Shown here: positions 1 through 5,851 of the stretch, piece by piece | Position numbering within the stretch: position 1 is the stretch's first letter | How the letters are laid out: each line of letters opens with the position of its first letter | DNA from: Patescibacteria group bacterium | GTDB lineage: Bacteria > Patescibacteriota > Minisyncoccia > Phycocordibacterales > GWA1-40-21 | Reading direction: 5' to 3' | DNA: 8,331 nucleotides | Assembly: GCA_018971765.1 (NCBI GenBank) | Contig: JAGXAA010000041.1 | Coordinates: forward strand, 1 to 8,331 | Made by a program: the position numbers and the translations under genes | Notes under the pieces: model-generated | The model's input: the letters and a program-made list of their open reading frames with translations, nothing else | The model's database searches: none | What the model was told of the DNA's origin: nothing

Positions 1-372
1 GGAATAGAGAAATTTATGCAAAGGATCGGTGGCGGTTTCACTCGTTATTTTAATGAGAAGTACAATCGGAATGGAGTTTTGTTTCAAGGTAAATTTAAAT
101 CAATTCATGTTGATTCAGATGAATATTTACTGCACCTAAGCGCTTATGTTAATTTGAATGATCGTGTTCATAAAATTCCTCCCGGCAACGCGTGTTCAAG
201 TTGGGATGAATATCTCGGCAAGAATCAGAGTGATGAGATATGTTTTAAAAATATTATCCTTGATCGATTCAAAGACAAAGAAGATTATATGAAATTTGCT
301 GAAGATACGGTAGAAGGCATCATATCTAACAGGGAAGAAGATGATCGACTTTCGGAATTGTTGCTGGAATAA
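1..372 (+). CDS. Y1 (IS200-like / REP-associated) transposase, 3' part
   Basis: This is the C-terminal part of a single-strand DNA transposase of the HUH/Y1 superfamily, which nicks and rejoins DNA through a tyrosine. The frame is open from base 1, so the gene begins upstream of the window; the ATG at 16 is probably internal. The visible segment 'TRYFNEKYNRNGVLFQGKFK', then H-V-D-x-D-E-Y-L-L-H-L-S-x-Y-V-N-L-N, is characteristic of this family just after the HUH motif, which lies outside the window. The Tyr of T-R-Y-F-N (bases 46-48) is the likely nucleophile. The later S-S-W-D-E-Y-L-G stretch also fits the family. A perfect 23-bp hairpin follows 7 nt after the stop, as expected for REP or IS-end hairpins recognised by these enzymes. 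Integrity of the 5' part cannot be judged. It may be a domesticated RAYT or a plain IS200-type element. Confidence 0.85.
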   Translation, partial: GIEKFMQRIGGGFTRYFNEKYNRNGVLFQGKFKSIHVDSDEYLLHLSAYVNLNDRVHKIPPGNACSSWDEYLGKNQSDEICFKNIILDRFKDKEDYMKFAEDTVEGIISNREEDDRLSELLLE

Positions 373-379
373 TTAAGTT

Positions 380-428
380 TATTTGGTACTCCGACTACCA
401 AGCGACTTGGTAGTCGGAGTACCAAATA
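380..428. repeat. Perfect 23-bp inverted repeat (REP/IS-end-like hairpin)
   Basis: The arms at 380-402 and 406-428 are perfectly complementary around a 3-nt loop (CGA, 403-405). The core is GGTACTCCGACTACC against GGTAGTCGGAGTACC. It starts 7 nt after the transposase stop and ends 6 nt before the rnhB ATG. Perfect short-loop palindromes beside a Y1 transposase are the usual substrate or end structure of REP-associated and IS200/605 elements. Only four T residues follow, so a terminator role is possible but secondary. No second copy occurs in the window. Confidence 0.85.
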
Positions 429-434
429 GTTTTA

Positions 435-1058
435 ATGAAAAATAAAGACAAAAATAGATTTCAATACATCATCGGAATTGACGAAGTTGGCAGAGGACCT
501 CTGGCGGGGCCTTTGGCTGTGGGAGCTTGTCTGATTTCGGTTTCAAAAATCAAGAGTTTGCAAGCCAAAGGATTCTTCAAAGGCATTAGAGATTCAAAAA
601 AACTTAGCGAAAAAAAGAGGGAAGAATGGCTTGGGAAAACGGAAGAACTTAAGACGAAAGGCGATTTGGATTACTCCGTTTCTTTCGTAAGCAATAAAAA
701 AATAGATGAAAAAGGAATATCGCATTGCTTGAGATTGGCGGTAAAAAATTCGCTCAAAAAATTAAAAGCCGATCCTTTGAAAACGATGGTTTTGCTTGAC
801 GGCGGACTTAGAGCGCCGGAAAAATTTATTTACCAAAAAACAATAATCAAGGGGGACGAGAAAGAGCCAATCATTTCTCTCGCTTCAGTCGCCGCTAAAG
901 TTGCCCGTGACCGCAAGATGATTAAATATTCCAAAAAATTCCTTCAATACGGTTTTGAAATTCACAAAGGATACGGCACCGTTTCGCATTGCCAAAAAAT
1001 CCGTGAAAACGGCTTGTCGGAATTGCATCGGAAATCATTTTGCAAAAATTTTCAATGA
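435..1058 (+). CDS. rnhB: Ribonuclease HII
   Basis: RNase HII cuts RNA in RNA/DNA hybrids and removes single ribonucleotides misincorporated into DNA. At 207 aa the protein has normal family length. The motif G-I-D-E-V-G-R-G-P-L-A-G-P lies at residues 14-26 and supplies Asp16 and Glu17. R-D-S-K-K-L-S is at 52-58, L-L-D-G-G gives Asp122, and K-G-D gives Asp141, completing the expected acidic active site. The S-V-A-A-K-V-A-R-D-R helix (151-160) and H-K-G-Y-G-T follow, with Tyr180 matching the residue that senses the 2'-OH together with the G-R-G motif. The ATG at 435 is chosen because it leaves the usual 10-15 residues before the DE motif; there is no Shine-Dalgarno sequence. The start lies only 6 nt after a strong hairpin left by the upstream mobile element, so its original promoter region may have been displaced. 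Confidence 0.97.
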   Translation: MKNKDKNRFQYIIGIDEVGRGPLAGPLAVGACLISVSKIKSLQAKGFFKGIRDSKKLSEKKREEWLGKTEELKTKGDLDYSVSFVSNKKIDEKGISHCLRLAVKNSLKKLKADPLKTMVLLDGGLRAPEKFIYQKTIIKGDEKEPIISLASVAAKVARDRKMIKYSKKFLQYGFEIHKGYGTVSHCQKIRENGLSELHRKSFCKNFQ

Positions 1059-1083
1059 ATTCCTCAATTTTAAATTACTCAAA

Positions 1084-1145
1084 CCGATCGCGCGATGATT
1101 CTATGCTTTTGTCGCGAATCGGCAAAAATTTGATTTTTTGCCGAT
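1084..1145. promoter_or_regulatory. Overlapping alternative hairpins between rnhB and rplY
   Basis: Two dyads share the segment ATCGG at 1118-1122. The first pairs CCGATCGCG (1084-1092) with CGCGAATCGG (1113-1122), with one bulged A. The second pairs ATCGGCAAAAA (1118-1128) perfectly with TTTTTGCCGAT (1135-1145) around a 6-nt loop, giving 11 bp. The second could terminate rnhB transcripts, since a T-run forms its 3' arm, and it also overlaps the -35 box of the rplY promoter. Which role applies, terminator, operator or chance, cannot be decided from the sequence. Confidence 0.45.
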
Positions 1146-1157
1146 GATGTATATAAT
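1130..1157 (+). promoter_or_regulatory. Sigma70-like promoter for rplY, predicted leaderless
   Basis: The -35 box TTGATT (1130-1135, 4 of 6 consensus) and the perfect -10 box TATAAT (1152-1157) are separated by 16 bp. The -10 ends 6 nt before the rplY ATG at 1164, so transcription would start at or next to the A of the start codon. No Shine-Dalgarno sequence is present, which fits a leaderless mRNA. Confidence 0.7.
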
Positions 1158-1163
1158 ATTGAA

Positions 1164-1832
1164 ATGCTTAAATTAAATGTTGAAAACAGAGATAAAACGC
1201 AAAAAAACGACGTTTTGAGAAAAGCAGGCAAGATGCCGGCGGTTTTCTACGGAAAAAAGGAGAAATCAACCCCCATAATAATTTCCAAGGCGGAATTCAA
1301 GAAGGTCTGGAAAGAAGCGGGAGAGTCTTCGGTGATTGATCTTATCGGAAAGAATGTGGAAGCGGAAGCTTTAATCTATGACATTAATCGCGATCCCGTG
1401 ACGGACGAACCTCGTCACGCCGATTTTTACGTGTTTGAAAAAGGGAAGAAAATAGAGATTAGCGTTCCGCTTGAATTCGTCGGGGTGGCTCCGGCTGTGA
1501 AAGATATGGGAGGAACTTTGGTTAAAGTCATGCATGAAATGGAGATTGAAGCTTTGCCGAAAGATTTGCCCCACAATATCAGCGTTGACATTTCTCCCCT
1601 CGTCAATTTTGACAGTCAGATTCTCGCCAAGGATGTAAAACTGCCTCAAGGAGTCGTTCTGATAACCAAATCTGAAGAAGTGATCGCTTCCGTCTACGAA
1701 ACAAAAGAGGAAGTTGAAGAGGTCGCTCCTATCGATCTTGCCAGTATAGAAGTCCATAAAAAAGGAAAGGAAGCCAAAGAAGGCGGAGAAGCTGAAGCGG
1801 AAGAAGGCGCGAAAGAAGAAGGGAAGAAATAA
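1164..1832 (+). CDS. rplY: Large-subunit ribosomal protein bL25, CTC/TL5 long form
   Basis: bL25 binds 5S rRNA on the large ribosomal subunit. At 222 aa this is the long general-stress (CTC/TL5) form, not the ~95-aa E. coli form. Residues 1-90 are the 5S-binding beta domain, with R-K-A-G-K-M-P-A-V-F-Y-G-K at about 19-31 and the typical D-I-N-R-D-P-V-T-D-E-P-R-H-A-D-F-Y segment near 73-89. Residues ~95-185 are the second TL5 domain, with the recognisable P-L-E-F-V-G-V-A-P-A-V-K and I-E-A-L-P-K-D-L-P-H-N-I-S-V-D-I. The last ~35 residues are a low-complexity Lys/Glu/Ala/Gly tail, presumably disordered. A clear promoter lies directly upstream and predicts a leaderless transcript. No clear intrinsic terminator follows. 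Confidence 0.96.
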   Translation: MLKLNVENRDKTQKNDVLRKAGKMPAVFYGKKEKSTPIIISKAEFKKVWKEAGESSVIDLIGKNVEAEALIYDINRDPVTDEPRHADFYVFEKGKKIEISVPLEFVGVAPAVKDMGGTLVKVMHEMEIEALPKDLPHNISVDISPLVNFDSQILAKDVKLPQGVVLITKSEEVIASVYETKEEVEEVAPIDLASIEVHKKGKEAKEGGEAEAEEGAKEEGKK

Positions 1833-1839
1833 AGAGTTT

Positions 1840-1921
1840 CCAGTGATTGGGTTGTAGTTTCTGGAGAATAGTTGCTGAAATTATACGCTTCTTCATCTGG
1901 CGCTTAAAACCTATTCACTGG
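1840..1921. repeat. Weak inverted repeat spanning the rplY-transglycosylase gap
   Basis: CCAGTGA at 1840-1846 is complementary to TCACTGG at 1915-1921, with 68 nt between the arms. It brackets nearly the whole gap between the rplY stop and the next promoter. The arms are short and could be chance; they could also be the worn ends of a small inserted element. Apart from this and the promoter at 1904-1931, nothing is recognised in the gap. Confidence 0.25.
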
Positions 1922-1931
1922 CTGATAGAAT
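1904..1931 (+). promoter_or_regulatory. Sigma70-like promoter for the transglycosylase gene, predicted leaderless
   Basis: TTAAAA (1904-1909, 4 of 6 matches to TTGACA) is followed after 16 bp by TAGAAT (1926-1931, 5 of 6 matches to TATAAT). The -10 ends 7 nt before the ATG at 1939, the same geometry as the rplY promoter. There is no Shine-Dalgarno sequence before the ATG. Confidence 0.55.
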
Positions 1932-1938
1932 TTGATTT

Positions 1939-3318
1939 ATGTTCTTACATAAAAAAATTGCAATCTTTTTATTGTCTTTTTTCGGACTCGTTTTGTTTTT
2001 CGCCGATTCTTATAATATTTTGAGCGCTCAAACGGCAAACAGTCCGACATCGGCAAAAGAAGAAGAGCTGAAAAAACAGCTCGATGAGATTGAAAGCAAG
2101 GAGATTCCAAAATTAAAATCAACTCAAGCCGATTTGAAATCGGAATCCGCTTCAATCAGCAGAGACATTTCCATTCTAAAGACAAAGATAAAAGAAGCGC
2201 AGCTTAACATCAAGGCCAAGAACATTAGAATCAGCGGTCTTTCTAAAGACATATCGGTTAAGTCCAAAGACATAGAAAACTTGGAACAGAAGATAAACCG
2301 AGGCAAGGATTCCATATCGTTATTGTTGCGAAAGACGGATCAGATAGACGCGTCTTCAGCGGTAGATATTATGTTGAGCGATAACGACCTTTCTCAATTT
2401 TTCATAGATATTGATTCGTTTGATTCAATCAAGAAGTCTCTCAAATCTCTTCTTGATGACGTAAGGCAGACAAAAGATACGACTGAAAAGCAGAAGGAAT
2501 TATTGAGCGCGAGGAAAGATCAAGAAACGGACGCGAGAATGGCGATCGAGGCTGAAAAGAGAAGCATTGAAAAAAATGACAGCGAAAAGAATAAACTTCT
2601 AAGTCTTAATAAGGAGAAAGAGAAAGCGTACGCGGAAATACTTAAAGAAAGAGAGAATAAAGCCGCTAGCATCAGAACGGCGCTTTTCGCTTTGCGCGAC
2701 ACTTCGCCCATACCTTTCGGCAAGGCGCTTGAATACGCCAATTTGGCATCGTCTAAAACCGGCGTGAGGCCGGCGTTTTTGCTGGCGATACTCACGCAAG
2801 AATCCAATCTGGGACAGAATGTCGGCTCCTGTTTCTTGGCGGACACATCGACCGGCGACGGTGTCAATGTCGACAGCAAGATTTCAAAATCTCGCGTTAT
2901 GAATCCGATCCGCGACATTCCCGTTTTTTTTGACATTATGAAAGATCTTGGACGCGACGCCATGAGCACTCGAGTGTCTTGTTGGCAACCGTCATACAAA
3001 AACAAAAAACCGATCGGTTGGGGGGGAGCTATGGGCCCGGCGCAGTTCATACCTTCGACTTGGAAGTTGCTTAAAGAGAGAATAGCGAGCATAGTCGGCA
3101 AACTCATTCCAAACCCTTGGGATCCGAAAGACGCCATAATCGCCTCGTCGATTTATCTGGGAGATTTGGGGGCCGACAGCAAAAGTTATAGCGCGGAAAT
3201 CAGAGCGGCCTGCAAATATTACGGATCGGGAGGTTCCTCCTGCTCTTACGGCAATCAAGTGATGGCTAGGGCCCAGAATATTCAGGAGACAATGATTGAC
3301 TTCCTGCAGGGCAATTGA
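1939..3318 (+). CDS. Secreted EnvC/PcsB-like coiled coil fused to a lytic transglycosylase
   Basis: This 459-aa exported protein probably cleaves peptidoglycan glycan strands outside the membrane. Residues 1-30 form a signal peptide: basic start, hydrophobic 7-21, likely cleavage after L-S-A at 28-30. Residues ~38-248 are long charged coiled coil, broken near 138-165 by A-V-D-I-M-L-S-D-N-D-L-S-Q-F-F, which resembles the hinge of the PcsB/EnvC/CwlO coiled coil that docks on FtsEX. Residues ~258-459 are an SLT/MltB-like domain: I-L-T-Q-E-S-N-L-G with probable catalytic Glu288, and G-G-A-M-G-P-A-Q-F-I-P-S-T-W at 362-375, close to the MltB family motif. Cysteines 298, 348, 425 and 435 could form two disulfides after export. 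EnvC, PcsB and RipC carry LytM, CHAP or NlpC/P60 domains after such a coiled coil, so a transglycosylase here is unusual. No ftsE or ftsX is in the window. A promoter and a terminator flank the gene, so it is probably monocistronic. Confidence 0.88.
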   Translation: MFLHKKIAIFLLSFFGLVLFFADSYNILSAQTANSPTSAKEEELKKQLDEIESKEIPKLKSTQADLKSESASISRDISILKTKIKEAQLNIKAKNIRISGLSKDISVKSKDIENLEQKINRGKDSISLLLRKTDQIDASSAVDIMLSDNDLSQFFIDIDSFDSIKKSLKSLLDDVRQTKDTTEKQKELLSARKDQETDARMAIEAEKRSIEKNDSEKNKLLSLNKEKEKAYAEILKERENKAASIRTALFALRDTSPIPFGKALEYANLASSKTGVRPAFLLAILTQESNLGQNVGSCFLADTSTGDGVNVDSKISKSRVMNPIRDIPVFFDIMKDLGRDAMSTRVSCWQPSYKNKKPIGWGGAMGPAQFIPSTWKLLKERIASIVGKLIPNPWDPKDAIIASSIYLGDLGADSKSYSAEIRAACKYYGSGGSSCSYGNQVMARAQNIQETMIDFLQGN

Positions 3319-3322
3319 ATCA

Positions 3323-3356
3323 ACTTGGGAGTTGAGCTCCCAAGTCGGGTTTTTTT
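3323..3356 (+). terminator. Intrinsic terminator after the transglycosylase gene
   Basis: ACTTGGGAG (3323-3331) pairs perfectly with CTCCCAAGT (3337-3345) around a 5-nt loop, then CGGG and seven T residues (3350-3356). It begins 4 nt after the stop codon and insulates the gene from rpmE. Confidence 0.85.
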
Positions 3357-3370
3357 CACTTCTCACTTTT

Positions 3371-3402
3371 TTGCTTGCGCGTTTATTATTTTATGATATG
3401 TT
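3371..3402 (+). promoter_or_regulatory. Probable rpmE promoter, two registers possible
   Basis: Two overlapping registers fit. One is TTGCTT (3371-3376), a 15-bp spacer and TATGAT (3392-3397), with 12 nt to the ATG at 3410. The other is TTGCGC (3375-3380), a 16-bp spacer and TATGTT (3397-3402), with 7 nt to the ATG, matching the geometry of the rplY and rpmF promoters. Either gives a leader of a few bases at most. Confidence 0.45.
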
Positions 3403-3409
3403 ATTCAAT

Positions 3410-3646
3410 ATGAAAAAAGATATACATCCGAAATATTTTGATAAGGCGGATATTTCCTGCGCCTGCGGCGCCAAATACGATTTTGGCTCCACTAAAGAAA
3501 AGATTGAGGTGGAAATCTGCGGCAATTGCCACCCATTTTACACCGGCGCGGAAAAAGTTATGGACACGGCCGGCAGAGTGGAGAAATTCAAGACAAGAAA
3601 AGCGGCGGCAGGAACAAATAAAATAGCGAAGAAGGAAAAGAAATAG
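3410..3646 (+). CDS. rpmE: Large-subunit ribosomal protein bL31, zinc-binding type
   Basis: bL31 is a small protein of the large subunit that bridges to the small subunit. The 78-aa product begins M-K-K-D-I-H-P-K-Y-F, the standard family start, which fixes the ATG at 3410; the longer reading frame back to 3296 would run through the preceding terminator. Cys17-x-Cys19 and Cys37-x-x-Cys40 are the zinc ligands of the Cys-containing (C+) form. The signature H-P-F-Y-T-G is at 41-46 and D-T-A-G-R-V-E-K-F at 52-60. A basic tail of ~18 residues, rich in Lys and Ala, extends beyond the usual end. Terminators before the promoter and after the gene make it a single-gene unit. As a zinc form it could act as a zinc reserve, but no Zur site was recognised. 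Confidence 0.97.
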   Translation: MKKDIHPKYFDKADISCACGAKYDFGSTKEKIEVEICGNCHPFYTGAEKVMDTAGRVEKFKTRKAAAGTNKIAKKEKK

Positions 3647-3662
3647 AGTCTCTCTTGAAAAT

Positions 3663-3703
3663 CATCAAAAAAACTAAACATTCGCTGTTTAGTTTTTTTG
3701 ATG
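3663..3703. terminator. Intrinsic terminator after rpmE, symmetrical
   Basis: A perfect 18-bp stem pairs 3663-3680 (containing AAAAAAACTAAACA) with 3686-3703 (TGTTTAGTTTTTTT then GATG), loop TTCGC. The A-run and T-run lie at the stem base, so it could stop transcription in either direction. It starts 16 nt after the rpmE TAG. Confidence 0.85.
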
Positions 3704-3730
3704 TTAGTATTTAATCTCATATAGGGGAGT

Positions 3731-3806
3731 AGCTTTTTAGCGCGCAGCTTCTTAGGAAAGGAATAACTCTAAAGAGTCTTTCTAAAAAGCTAATAAGCTA
3801 GAAGCT
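3731..3806. repeat. AGCT-rich structured leader or repeat upstream of prfA
   Basis: The 114 nt between the rpmE terminator and prfA hold nested complementary segments. TAGCTTTTTAG (3730-3740) pairs with CTAAAAAGCTA (3782-3792), 11 bp perfect. AGCTTCT (3746-3752) pairs with AGAAGCT (3800-3806), crossing the first pair in a pseudoknot-like order. GAAAG (3756-3760) can pair with CTTTC (3778-3782) and ACTCT (3766-3770) with AGAGT (3773-3777). The tetranucleotide AGCT occurs five times (3731, 3746, 3788, 3796, 3803). It may be an RNA leader controlling prfA or a degraded dispersed repeat. No convincing prfA promoter was found. Confidence 0.4.
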
Positions 3807-3817
3807 AAAAATAAAAT

Positions 3818-4771
3818 ATGGAAAACATAGAGAAATATAAGAACAATAAAAAGACCGTGTTTCTGGCGAGCGAGTACGAAAAACTTTCCAGAGAAGAGAA
3901 AGGCATTTTGGAAATGTCCAAAGAAGATTCATCAATGGCGGAGATGGTTCAAGAAGAGCTGAATTCATTGAATGTCCAAAAAGAAACTATTTTGAAACAA
4001 ATGGAATCTATCTTGGCCAGTGATGAAGCTGAAGAAGAATTTCCTAATGAAATAATTCTTGAAGTAAGGGCGGGGGCGGGCGGAGAAGAGGCGGCGCTTT
4101 TCGCCCAGACATTGGCTCTGATGTACAAAAAATACGCCGAATCCAAAGACTGGTCTTTTTCCGTCATTGACGAATCAAAAAGTCCTCTCGGCGGCTACAA
4201 AGAAGCATCATTTGAAATAAGAGGCAAGAATGTATACAGAGAACTTCGTTTTGAAACGGGCGTTCACAGAATACAGAGAGTGCCGGAGACGGAGAAGATG
4301 GGAAGAGTCCACACTTCAACCGCATCAGTCGCGATTCTACCGATTAGAAAGAAAACCACGATTGAAATAAAGCCGTCGGACATTGAAATCGAGTTTTCAA
4401 GATCGGGCGGAGCGGGCGGGCAAAATGTGAATAAAGTTGAAACGGCCGTAAGGCTTATTCATAAGCCGACTGGCATTGATGTTCGCTCAACCGCCGAAAG
4501 AAGTCAGCAGAAAAACAGAGACAGAGCGATGAGCATTCTTATCGCCAAACTGCAAGTTTTAAAAGACGAAGAAGAGGCGAAGAAATTTTCCGCCGAAAGG
4601 AAAGAACAGATTGGCACAGCCGACCGCTCGGAAAAAATCAGGACATACAATATCTTGCAAGACAGAATCACCGATCACAGGATTAAAGAATCGTGGCACA
4701 ATATCGAGAAGATTCTTGCTGGCGAAATCGGTCCGATACTCGAGGCTATGGAAAGTCATTATTCAAAGTAA
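3818..4771 (+). CDS. prfA: Peptide chain release factor 1
   Basis: RF1 ends translation at UAA and UAG by hydrolysing peptidyl-tRNA on the ribosome. The 317-aa protein has the R-V-P-E-T-E segment with the stop-reading P-x-T tripeptide at 156-158; RF2 would have S-P-F. G-A-G-G-Q-N-V-N carries the catalytic G-G-Q at 200-202. L-E-V-R-A-G-A-G-G-E-E-A-A-L-F begins at residue 81, and T-A-E-R-S-Q-Q-K-N-R and R-T-Y-N-I-L-Q-D-R-I-T-D-H-R-I follow as expected. The family is usually ~355-360 aa; the shortfall is in N-terminal domain 1, with ~80 residues before the E-V-R-A-G motif against ~110 in E. coli. A stop codon lies in frame 4 nt upstream of the ATG, so no longer start exists. The domain that binds the PrmC methyltransferase and decodes is complete. 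galE follows after 12 nt, which suggests cotranscription. Confidence 0.96.
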   Translation: MENIEKYKNNKKTVFLASEYEKLSREEKGILEMSKEDSSMAEMVQEELNSLNVQKETILKQMESILASDEAEEEFPNEIILEVRAGAGGEEAALFAQTLALMYKKYAESKDWSFSVIDESKSPLGGYKEASFEIRGKNVYRELRFETGVHRIQRVPETEKMGRVHTSTASVAILPIRKKTTIEIKPSDIEIEFSRSGGAGGQNVNKVETAVRLIHKPTGIDVRSTAERSQQKNRDRAMSILIAKLQVLKDEEEAKKFSAERKEQIGTADRSEKIRTYNILQDRITDHRIKESWHNIEKILAGEIGPILEAMESHYSK

Positions 4772-4783
4772 AATTATGAAATT

Positions 4784-5791
4784 ATGCCCAAAAAAATTTT
4801 GATAACGGGAGGCGCGGGATACATAGGAAGCCATGCCGTGAAATTATTTCTGGAAAAAGGATTTGAGGTCGCGTCTTTTGATAATTTTTCTCGCGGATTT
4901 AGGGAGCCGCTTAAGATTCTCAAAAAATACGGGAAGCTCAAGAGCGTAGAAGGCGATTTGAGAAACAAAAAGGACATCCGGAAAGTTTTTAAAGAAAATA
5001 AAATTGACGCCGTGGCGCATTTTGCCGCTCTTTGTTCCGTCAATGAATCAATGGAACGGCCCGGACTTTATTTTGAAAACAATTTCGTCGGCAGTTTTAA
5101 TCTTTTTGAAGCGATGAGAGAGGCCGGCGTGAAAAACATAATTTTCTCCTCGACCTGCGCTGCTTACGGCGAGACCGAATATTTGCCGGTGGACGAAAAG
5201 CACCCTCAAAATCCGGCCAATCCTTACGGCGAATCAAAAATGTTAACCGAAAGAATGCTTCGCTGGTACGGGGAACTGCATGATTTCAAGTGTGTGATAT
5301 TTCGTTATTTCAATGTCTGCGGAGCGGATATGAATGGAGAAATAGGCGACGGCAAAAAGCCTTCTTCTTTGCTTGTCCAAAACGCGGTGAGAGGAGCGAT
5401 GGGAATTGAGCCGTTTTCCTATACTTGCCAAAAAGTCGATACTCCGGACGGATCGCCGATTAGGGATTATATAGATGCGGAAGATTTAGCCAGGGCGCAT
5501 TATTTGGCTTACGGATATTTGTCGAAGAAAAACAGTCAAAGCGAAATTTTCAACCTCGGCAACGGCGCGGGATGGTCAGTCAAAGAAATTGTTTCAAAAG
5601 TTGAGCAAGAATTCGGCAAAAAGATGAATAAAAAAAGCGGCGAAGCGAGGAAAGGCGAGTATGCCAAAATTTACGCCGATGCCTCAAAAGCTTTTAAAAT
5701 TTTAAAATGGAAGCCTGAAAAAAACATCGAAGAAAGCATTTTAAGCTTGAGGAAATGGTATGAAAAACATCCGCGCGGGTATGACAATTGA
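4784..5791 (+). CDS. galE: UDP-glucose 4-epimerase, extended SDR family
   Basis: This NAD-dependent cytosolic enzyme interconverts UDP-glucose and UDP-galactose, or the N-acetyl forms, and supplies sugars for surface polysaccharides. The 335 aa match family length. I-L-I-T-G-G-A-G-Y-I-G-S-H at 5-17 is the G-x-x-G-x-x-G Rossmann motif; Asp33 would bind the adenosine ribose. S-S-T at 122-124 and Tyr148-x-x-x-Lys152 form the catalytic triad. R-Y-F-N-V-C-G-A near 174-181 and T-P-D-G-S-P-I-R-D-Y-I-D near 220-231 are typical of GalE proper rather than other 4,6-modifying SDR enzymes. The ATG at 4784 gives the standard start next to the Rossmann strand; no Shine-Dalgarno sequence is seen. It lies 12 nt after prfA and probably shares its transcript. 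Substrate preference, glucose or N-acetylglucosamine, cannot be read with confidence. Confidence 0.93.
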   Translation: MPKKILITGGAGYIGSHAVKLFLEKGFEVASFDNFSRGFREPLKILKKYGKLKSVEGDLRNKKDIRKVFKENKIDAVAHFAALCSVNESMERPGLYFENNFVGSFNLFEAMREAGVKNIIFSSTCAAYGETEYLPVDEKHPQNPANPYGESKMLTERMLRWYGELHDFKCVIFRYFNVCGADMNGEIGDGKKPSSLLVQNAVRGAMGIEPFSYTCQKVDTPDGSPIRDYIDAEDLARAHYLAYGYLSKKNSQSEIFNLGNGAGWSVKEIVSKVEQEFGKKMNKKSGEARKGEYAKIYADASKAFKILKWKPEKNIEESILSLRKWYEKHPRGYDN

Positions 5792-5817
5792 AGATACAAA
5801 GTGAATAATACAAATAG

Positions 5818-5845
5818 TTGCAAAATTAGCCGAATGATATATACT
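5818..5845 (+). promoter_or_regulatory. Sigma70-like promoter for rpmF, predicted leaderless
   Basis: TTGCAA (5818-5823, 4 of 6) and TATACT (5840-5845, 5 of 6) are separated by 16 bp. The -10 ends 6 nt before the ATG at 5852, identical to the rplY arrangement. It lies in the short gap after galE and likely drives rpmF and perhaps the NusB-Nudix and rnc genes. Confidence 0.65.
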
Positions 5846-5851
5846 GTTTAA

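Noticed and set aside
380..428. CRISPR repeat or ordinary intrinsic terminator
   Set aside because: Only one copy is present and no spacers follow; the T-run after it is just four bases, and its place beside a Y1 transposase fits a REP or IS-end hairpin better.
1371..1757. A 128-codon open frame on the minus strand inside rplY
   Set aside because: Shadow of the rplY coding sequence, with no recognisable domain and no promoter or start context of its own.
2520..3137. A 205-codon open frame on the minus strand inside the transglycosylase gene
   Set aside because: It lies wholly within a well-supported + strand gene with recognisable domains, and its translation is Ser/Leu/Phe-rich with no family features, as expected for a shadow frame.
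3296..3409. N-terminal extension of rpmE starting at 3296
   Set aside because: The extension overlaps the end of the previous gene and runs through an intrinsic terminator and the rpmE promoter; the family start M-K-K-D-I-H-P fixes the ATG at 3410.
3818..3860. Frameshift or missed start explaining the short RF1
   Set aside because: An in-frame TAA lies just upstream of the ATG at 3818, and the sequence before it is a repeat-rich leader with no RF1-like residues.
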